Part shown: positions 23,573 to 27,708 of the stretch, piece after piece
Layout of the letters: each line of letters opens with the position of its first letter
Numbering within the stretch: position 1 is the first letter of the stretch
Origin: an uncultured Microbacterium sp.
Lineage (GTDB): Bacteria; Actinomycetota; Actinomycetes; Actinomycetales; Microbacteriaceae
NCBI GenBank assembly: GCA_937926065.1
Contig: CALANM010000066.1
Location: forward strand, 1-27,708
Reading direction: 5' to 3'
DNA: 27,708 bases
Position numbers and translations under genes: made by a program
Notes under the pieces: generated by a model
Database searches by the model: none
What the model was told of the DNA's origin: nothing
What the model saw: the letters and a program-made list of their open reading frames with translations, nothing else

Positions 23573-26500
23573 CTCGGCGGGCCGCACGACCAGCAAAAGG
23601 TCGCCGGCCTCCACCTGCGCGGTACGGGGGACGACACAGCGCTCGACGACGCCGTCGATGGGCGAAGTGATGGCCGCTTCCATCTTCATCGCCTCGATCG
23701 AGGCCACAGGCTGACCAGCGCTCACCTTGTCGCCGACCTCCGCTTTCAGCGTCACGACGCCGGAGAACGGCGCGGCCACCTGGCCAGGCTTCGAGGTGTC
23801 CGCCTTCTCCGCCTGGCGGGCTTCGACGGCGATGCTGCGGTCGCGCACGAAGACCGGCCGGAGCTGACCGTTGAGGGTCGCCATGACGGTGCGCATGCCC
23901 TTGTCGTCGGCGGCGCCGATTGCCTCGAGGCCCACGTAGAGCTGCACTCCCCGCTCGATCTCGACGACATGCTCGGCGCCGGGCGCCAGGCCGTAGAGGT
24001 AGTCGGCCGTGTCGAGCACGCTGAGGTCGCCGTACGTGCTGCGCACCTCGTGGAACGCGCGAGTGGGCCCCGGGAAGAGCAGCTCGTTCAGCATCTCGCG
24101 GCGATTCGCAGAGTCGCCGTCGAGGGCGGTCTCCTGCTCCGGCGTGATGTCGGTGACGCCGATCCTGACCTCGCGGCCGCGCAGCACCTTGCTGCGGAAC
24201 GGCTCCGGCCAGCCTCCGGGGAGGTCGCCGAGCTCTCCCGCCATGAATCCGACGACCGAGTCGGGCACGTCGTACTTCTCCGGATTGGCGGCGAAGTCGG
24301 CCGGATCGGCCTTGACGGCCGCCAGGTGAAGGGCAAGGTCGCCGACCACCTTCGACGAAGGCGTCACCTTCGGGACGCGCCCCAGGATGTCATTGGCGGC
24401 GGCGTACATGTCCTCGATGAGTTCGAAGTCGTCGGCCAGCCCCAGCGCGATCGCCTGCTGGCGCAGGTTGGAGAGCTGCCCGCCGGGGATCTCGTGCGTG
24501 TAGACGCGCCCCGTGGGGCCGGGAAGGCCCGACTCGAACGGACGGTACAGGTGCCGCATCGCTTCCCAGTAGGGCTCGAGGTCGGCCACCGCCGGGAGGC
24601 TCAGGCCCGTGTCGCGATCGGTGTGCGCGAGAGCGGCGACGAGCGCCGAGAGCGACGGCTGGCTCGTCGTGCCCGCCATGGGAGCGGCGGCGGCGTCGAC
24701 GGCATCCGCTCCCGCTGCGCTGGCGGCCAGCAGCGTCGCCAGCTGACCGCCCGCCGTGTCGTGCGTATGGACGTGCACAGGGAGGTCGAACCGCTCACGC
24801 AGGGCTGTGACCAGCTGGGCGACCGCTCCCGGGCGCAGCAGGCCCGCCATGTCCTTGATCGCGAGGATGTGCGCGCCGGCGTCGACGATCTGCTCGGCCA
24901 GGCGCAGGTAGTAGTCGAGCGTGTAGAGGTTCTCAGCGGGATCGAGCAGGTCGCCCGTGTAGCAGAGGGCGACCTCGGCCACTGAGCTGCCCGTCCCGAG
25001 GACCGCATCGATCGCGGGGCGCATCTGCGAGACGTCGTTGAGCGCATCGAAGATGCGGAAGATGTCGACCCCGGATGCGGCGGCCTCGCGCACGAACGCG
25101 TCGGTGACCTTCGTCGGATACGGCGTGTAGCCGACCGTGTTGCGTCCGCGCAGGAGCATCTGGATCGCGACGTTCGGCAGCGCCTGCCGAAGAGCGTCGA
25201 GACGCTCCCACGGGTCTTCTCCCAGGAAGCGCAGGGCGACGTCGTAGGTCGCCCCGCCCCAGGCCTCGACCGACAGCAGCTGCGGCGTGAGACGCGCCAC
25301 GTACGGCGCCACGGTCACGAGATCGCGCGTGCGGACACGGGTCGCGAGCAGCGACTGGTGCGCGTCGCGGAATGTCGTCTCGGTGACGGCCAGGGCCGTC
25401 TGCTCACGCAAGGCGGCGGCGAAGCCCGCCGGGCCCAGCTGCTGCAGACGCTGGCGCGAACCGGACGGCGGCTCGCCGTGCAGCGACAGCGCAGGCAGCT
25501 TCGATGCCGGAGCGACCGAGATGGGGTTCTCGCCGTGCGGCCTGTTGACGGTGACATCGGCGAGCCAGGCCATGATCTTCGAGCCACGGTCTTTCGACTC
25601 GCGACCCTTCAGCAGCTGGGGCCGTTCGTCGATGAACGCCGTGCTGAGGTCGCCGGCGACGAACGCCGGGTCGTCGAGCACCTGCTGCAGGAACGGGATG
25701 TTCGTCGCGACGCCGCGGATGCGGAACTCCGCCAGCGCGCGACGCGAGCGGCGAACCGCGGCCTCGAAGTCGCGGCCGCGGCACGTGAGCTTGGACAGCA
25801 TCGAGTCGAAGTGCGGACTGATCTGCGAGCCCGCCGCCGTCGTGCCGCCGTCGAGGCGGATTCCGGCGCCGCCTGGCGAACGGTAGGTCGTGATCTTGCC
25901 GGTGTCGGGCCGAAAGCCCTGCGTCGGGTCCTCCGTCGTGATGCGGCACTGCAGCGCGGCGCCCCGCAGGCGGATCTCCTCCTGCCGGAGGCCGAGGTCC
26001 GCGAGCGTCTCCCCCGCCGCGATCCGCATCTGGGACTGCACGAGGTCGACATCGGTCACCTCTTCAGTGACGGTGTGCTCGACCTGGATGCGCGGGTTCA
26101 TCTCGATGAACACGACATCGCCCGCGCGCGGGCCGGCCGTCTCGAGGAGGAACTCGACGGTTCCCGCGTTCTGGTAGCCGATCGACTTCGCGAAGGCGAC
26201 AGCATGCGCGTGCAGCGCCTGACGGATGCCGTCGTCGAGGTTCGGCGCGGGTGCGATCTCGACGACCTTCTGGTGGCGGCGCTGGACGGAGCAGTCACGC
26301 TCGAAGAGGTGAACGGTGTCGCCCGTGGCATCCGCCAGGATCTGCACCTCGACGTGGCGGGGACGCTGGACGGCCTGCTCGAGGAACACGCGAGGGTCGC
26401 CGAAGGCGCTGCTCGCCTCGCGCATCGCCTCGGAGAGGGCCGGCTCGAGCTGCTCGCGGGTCTCGACCCGGCGCATGCCGCGCCCGCCGCCGCCCGCGAC

Positions 26501-26977
26501 GGCCTTCACGAAGATCGGGAAGCCGATCTCCTCGGCCTGGGCCGCGAGGGCGTCGACGTCGTCGGAGGCCTGCGTCGACCGCAGGACGGGGACGCCCGCT
26601 GCGATCGCGTGCTCTTTGGCGGTGACCTTGTTGCCCGCCATCTCCAGCACGTGAGAAGGCGGACCGATGAACGCGATGCCCGCCTTGGCGGCTTCGGCGG
26701 CCAGGTCGGGGTTCTCCGACAGGAATCCGTAGCCGGGGTAGATCGCGTCAGCGCCGCTCTCCTTCGCGACCCGGATGATCTCGGCGACGTCCAGGTACGC
26801 CCGCACCGGGTGCCCCTTCTCCCCGATCTGGTAGGCCTCGTCGGCCTTCAGCCGGTGCAGGGAGTACCGGTCTTCGTACGGATATACCGCCACCGTGCGT
26901 GCACCGAGCTCGAACGCCGCGCGAAAGGCGCGGATAGCGATCTCTCCTCGGTTCGCGACCAGGATCTTGCGGAACAT
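23570..26977 (-). CDS. pyc: Pyruvate carboxylase
   Basis: Pyruvate carboxylase makes oxaloacetate from pyruvate, bicarbonate and ATP, an anaplerotic step. The single 1135-residue chain has the family architecture. The biotin carboxylase domain (about 1-450) carries ANRGEIA, the ATP-grasp loop GGGGRGM (162-168), ERDCSVQRRHQK (226-237) and EMNPRIQVEHTVTE (292-305). The carboxyltransferase domain (about 530-830) starts TTFRDAHQSLLATRVR (534-549) and has the metal-binding VHTHDTAG. The biotinyl domain holds EAMKMEAA with Lys1098 as biotin site. ATG 26977 is chosen because it gives the canonical MFRKILVANRGEIA opening with GAGG 5 nt upstream; the long open frame beyond it overlaps the divergent ParA gene and is spurious. 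Confidence 0.98.
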   Translation of the reverse strand: MFRKILVANRGEIAIRAFRAAFELGARTVAVYPYEDRYSLHRLKADEAYQIGEKGHPVRAYLDVAEIIRVAKESGADAIYPGYGFLSENPDLAAEAAKAGIAFIGPPSHVLEMAGNKVTAKEHAIAAGVPVLRSTQASDDVDALAAQAEEIGFPIFVKAVAGGGGRGMRRVETREQLEPALSEAMREASSAFGDPRVFLEQAVQRPRHVEVQILADATGDTVHLFERDCSVQRRHQKVVEIAPAPNLDDGIRQALHAHAVAFAKSIGYQNAGTVEFLLETAGPRAGDVVFIEMNPRIQVEHTVTEEVTDVDLVQSQMRIAAGETLADLGLRQEEIRLRGAALQCRITTEDPTQGFRPDTGKITTYRSPGGAGIRLDGGTTAAGSQISPHFDSMLSKLTCRGRDFEAAVRRSRRALAEFRIRGVATNIPFLQQVLDDPAFVAGDLSTAFIDERPQLLKGRESKDRGSKIMAWLADVTVNRPHGENPISVAPASKLPALSLHGEPPSGSRQRLQQLGPAGFAAALREQTALAVTETTFRDAHQSLLATRVRTRDLVTVAPYVARLTPQLLSVEAWGGATYDVALRFLGEDPWERLDALRQALPNVAIQMLLRGRNTVGYTPYPTKVTDAFVREAAASGVDIFRIFDALNDVSQMRPAIDAVLGTGSSVAEVALCYTGDLLDPAENLYTLDYYLRLAEQIVDAGAHILAIKDMAGLLRPGAVAQLVTALRERFDLPVHVHTHDTAGGQLATLLAASAAGADAVDAAAAPMAGTTSQPSLSALVAALAHTDRDTGLSLPAVADLEPYWEAMRHLYRPFESGLPGPTGRVYTHEIPGGQLSNLRQQAIALGLADDFELIEDMYAAANDILGRVPKVTPSSKVVGDLALHLAAVKADPADFAANPEKYDVPDSVVGFMAGELGDLPGGWPEPFRSKVLRGREVRIGVTDITPEQETALDGDSANRREMLNELLFPGPTRAFHEVRSTYGDLSVLDTADYLYGLAPGAEHVVEIERGVQLYVGLEAIGAADDKGMRTVMATLNGQLRPVFVRDRSIAVEARQAEKADTSKPGQVAAPFSGVVTLKAEVGDKVSAGQPVASIEAMKMEAAITSPIDGVVERCVVPRTAQVEAGDLLLVVRPAE

Positions 26978-27042
26978 GCTCACCTCGCGGGGGATGACCG
27001 GGGCGCACTTCTTCGGACGCCGGAATGCCTGTGTGTCTTCCC

Positions 27043-27048
27043 AGCCTA
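27043..27048 (-). promoter_or_regulatory. Likely -10 box of pyc
   Basis: TAGGCT on the minus strand, about 66 nt before the pyc ATG, gives a leader of roughly 59 nt. It lies within 10 bp of the -10 box of the divergent ParA gene, so the two promoters overlap. Confidence 0.45.
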
Positions 27049-27056
27049 GGGGAAGG

Positions 27057-27062
27057 TAACGT
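27057..27062 (+). promoter_or_regulatory. Likely -10 box of the ParA-family gene
   Basis: TAACGT ends 8 nt before the GTG at 27071. The GAAGG further upstream is 14 nt from the start, too far to serve as a normal ribosome-binding site, so a leaderless or near-leaderless mRNA is possible. Confidence 0.4.
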
Positions 27063-27070
27063 AGAGCCTC

Positions 27071-27708
27071 GTGCACGTACTCTCCGTCAGCTCGCTCAAG
27101 GGTGGGGTCGGAAAGACGACCGTGACCCTGGGCCTCGCCTCGGCGGCGTTCGCCCGCGGCGTCCGGACCCTCGTCGTCGACCTCGACCCTCAGTCCGACG
27201 TGTCGACGGGGATGGACATCCAGGTCGCCGGCCGTCTCAACGTCGCCGATGTCCTCGCCAACCCGAAGGAGAAGGTGGTCCGCCAGGCGATCACCTCGAG
27301 CGGCTGGGCGAAGGTCCACCCGGGCACGATCGACGTCATGATCGGCAGCCCGTCCGCGATCAACTTCGACGGACCGCATCCGAGCGTGCGCGACGTCTGG
27401 AAGCTCGAAGAGGCCCTCGCCACGATCGAGCCCGACTACGACCTCGTGCTCGTCGACTGTGCACCGTCGCTCAACGCCCTCACGCGCACCGCGTGGGCCG
27501 CAAGCGACCGAGTCATCGTCGTGACCGAGCCGGGACTGTTCTCCGTGGCCGCCGCCGACCGTGCACTCCGTGCGATCGAGGAGATCCGCCGCGGCCTCTC
27601 TCCCCGTCTGCAGCCTCTCGGCATCGTCGTCAACCGCGTGCGACCGCAGTCGATCGAGCACCAGTTCCGCATCAAGGAGCTGCGCGACATGTTCGGGCCG
27701 CTCGTGCT
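27071..27708 (+). CDS. ParA/Soj family ATPase (C-terminus cut by window edge)
   Basis: The first 212 residues of a ParA-type P-loop ATPase run off the window end. It begins with VHVLSVSSLKGGVGKTTVTLGL, with the deviant Walker A motif KGGVGKTT at residues 10-17. The Walker A' motif VDLDPQSDVSTGM and the Walker B-like LVLVDCAPSLN follow, as in chromosome-partitioning ParA/Soj proteins. A following ParB or other partner gene would lie beyond the window. The position beside pyc, away from the origin genes rpmH, gidB and parB, suggests a second, non-oriC ParA rather than the chromosomal partition protein; this is inference. GTG 27071 gives the compact N-terminus normal for the family. Confidence 0.93.
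   Translation, partial: MHVLSVSSLKGGVGKTTVTLGLASAAFARGVRTLVVDLDPQSDVSTGMDIQVAGRLNVADVLANPKEKVVRQAITSSGWAKVHPGTIDVMIGSPSAINFDGPHPSVRDVWKLEEALATIEPDYDLVLVDCAPSLNALTRTAWAASDRVIVVTEPGLFSVAAADRALRAIEEIRRGLSPRLQPLGIVVNRVRPQSIEHQFRIKELRDMFGPLV

Noticed and set aside
26978..27661. A 228-residue N-terminal extension of pyruvate carboxylase
   Set aside because: It is the antisense of the ParA-family gene and lacks similarity to the family; the canonical MFRKILVANRGE opening at 26977 has a ribosome-binding site.

Overview
This is a chromosomal housekeeping window from a high-G+C actinobacterium. By eye the base composition is close to 70% G+C. Gene content and order match the Mycobacterium tuberculosis Rv2150c-Rv2187 neighbourhood in outline: dcw cluster, DUF3040 gene, prenyl synthase, Rv2175c-like gene, pknL, class II aroG, acyltransferase, fadD15. 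A family Microbacteriaceae origin, probably Microbacterium or a close relative, is my inference from the protein sequences. There is no tRNA, rRNA, CRISPR array, insertion sequence, prophage or obvious sign of recent transfer. No stretch of 300 bases lacks a gene.

Region 1 (1-11246, minus strand) is the division and cell-wall cluster. In transcription order it runs mraZ, rsmH, ftsL-like, ftsI, murF, mraY, murD, ftsW, murG, murC, with murC cut by the window edge. Several junctions overlap (ATGA or GTGA), which suggests translational coupling. The murE gene usually found between ftsI and murF is missing from the cluster. An array of three AAGTGG boxes at 10-bp spacing sits upstream of mraZ and looks like the MraZ operator.

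Region 2 (11300-16544) starts with a DUF3040 membrane protein gene that has its own strong terminator. A divergent prenyl synthase gene follows, then a small Rv2175c-like DNA-binding protein, a secreted protein with two LysM domains and a lysozyme-like domain, and a PASTA-domain Ser/Thr kinase (PknL type). The LysM gene has four 9-bp-spaced GTCAC-type repeats in front of a TTGACA -35 box, resembling an MtrA response-regulator operator.

Region 3 (16601-21615) holds class II DAHP synthase, a PlsC-type acyltransferase and a ROK sugar kinase on the minus strand, with a divergent FadD15-type acyl-CoA ligase. A perfect TGTGA-N6-TCACA (CRP/GlxR-type) palindrome lies between the acyltransferase and DAHP synthase genes. 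A 21-pair hairpin ends the ligase gene.

Region 4 (21696-27708) has peptide deformylase and an EspI/MinD-like ATPase with overlapping start and stop codons, then pyruvate carboxylase, and a divergent ParA-family ATPase cut by the window end. Across the window most promoters can be recognised by a TAGACT/TAGGCT/TAGAAT-type -10 box. At several genes it lies exactly 6 nt before the start codon, the geometry of leaderless mRNAs. I found no clearly new multi-gene system; the most interesting signals are regulatory.
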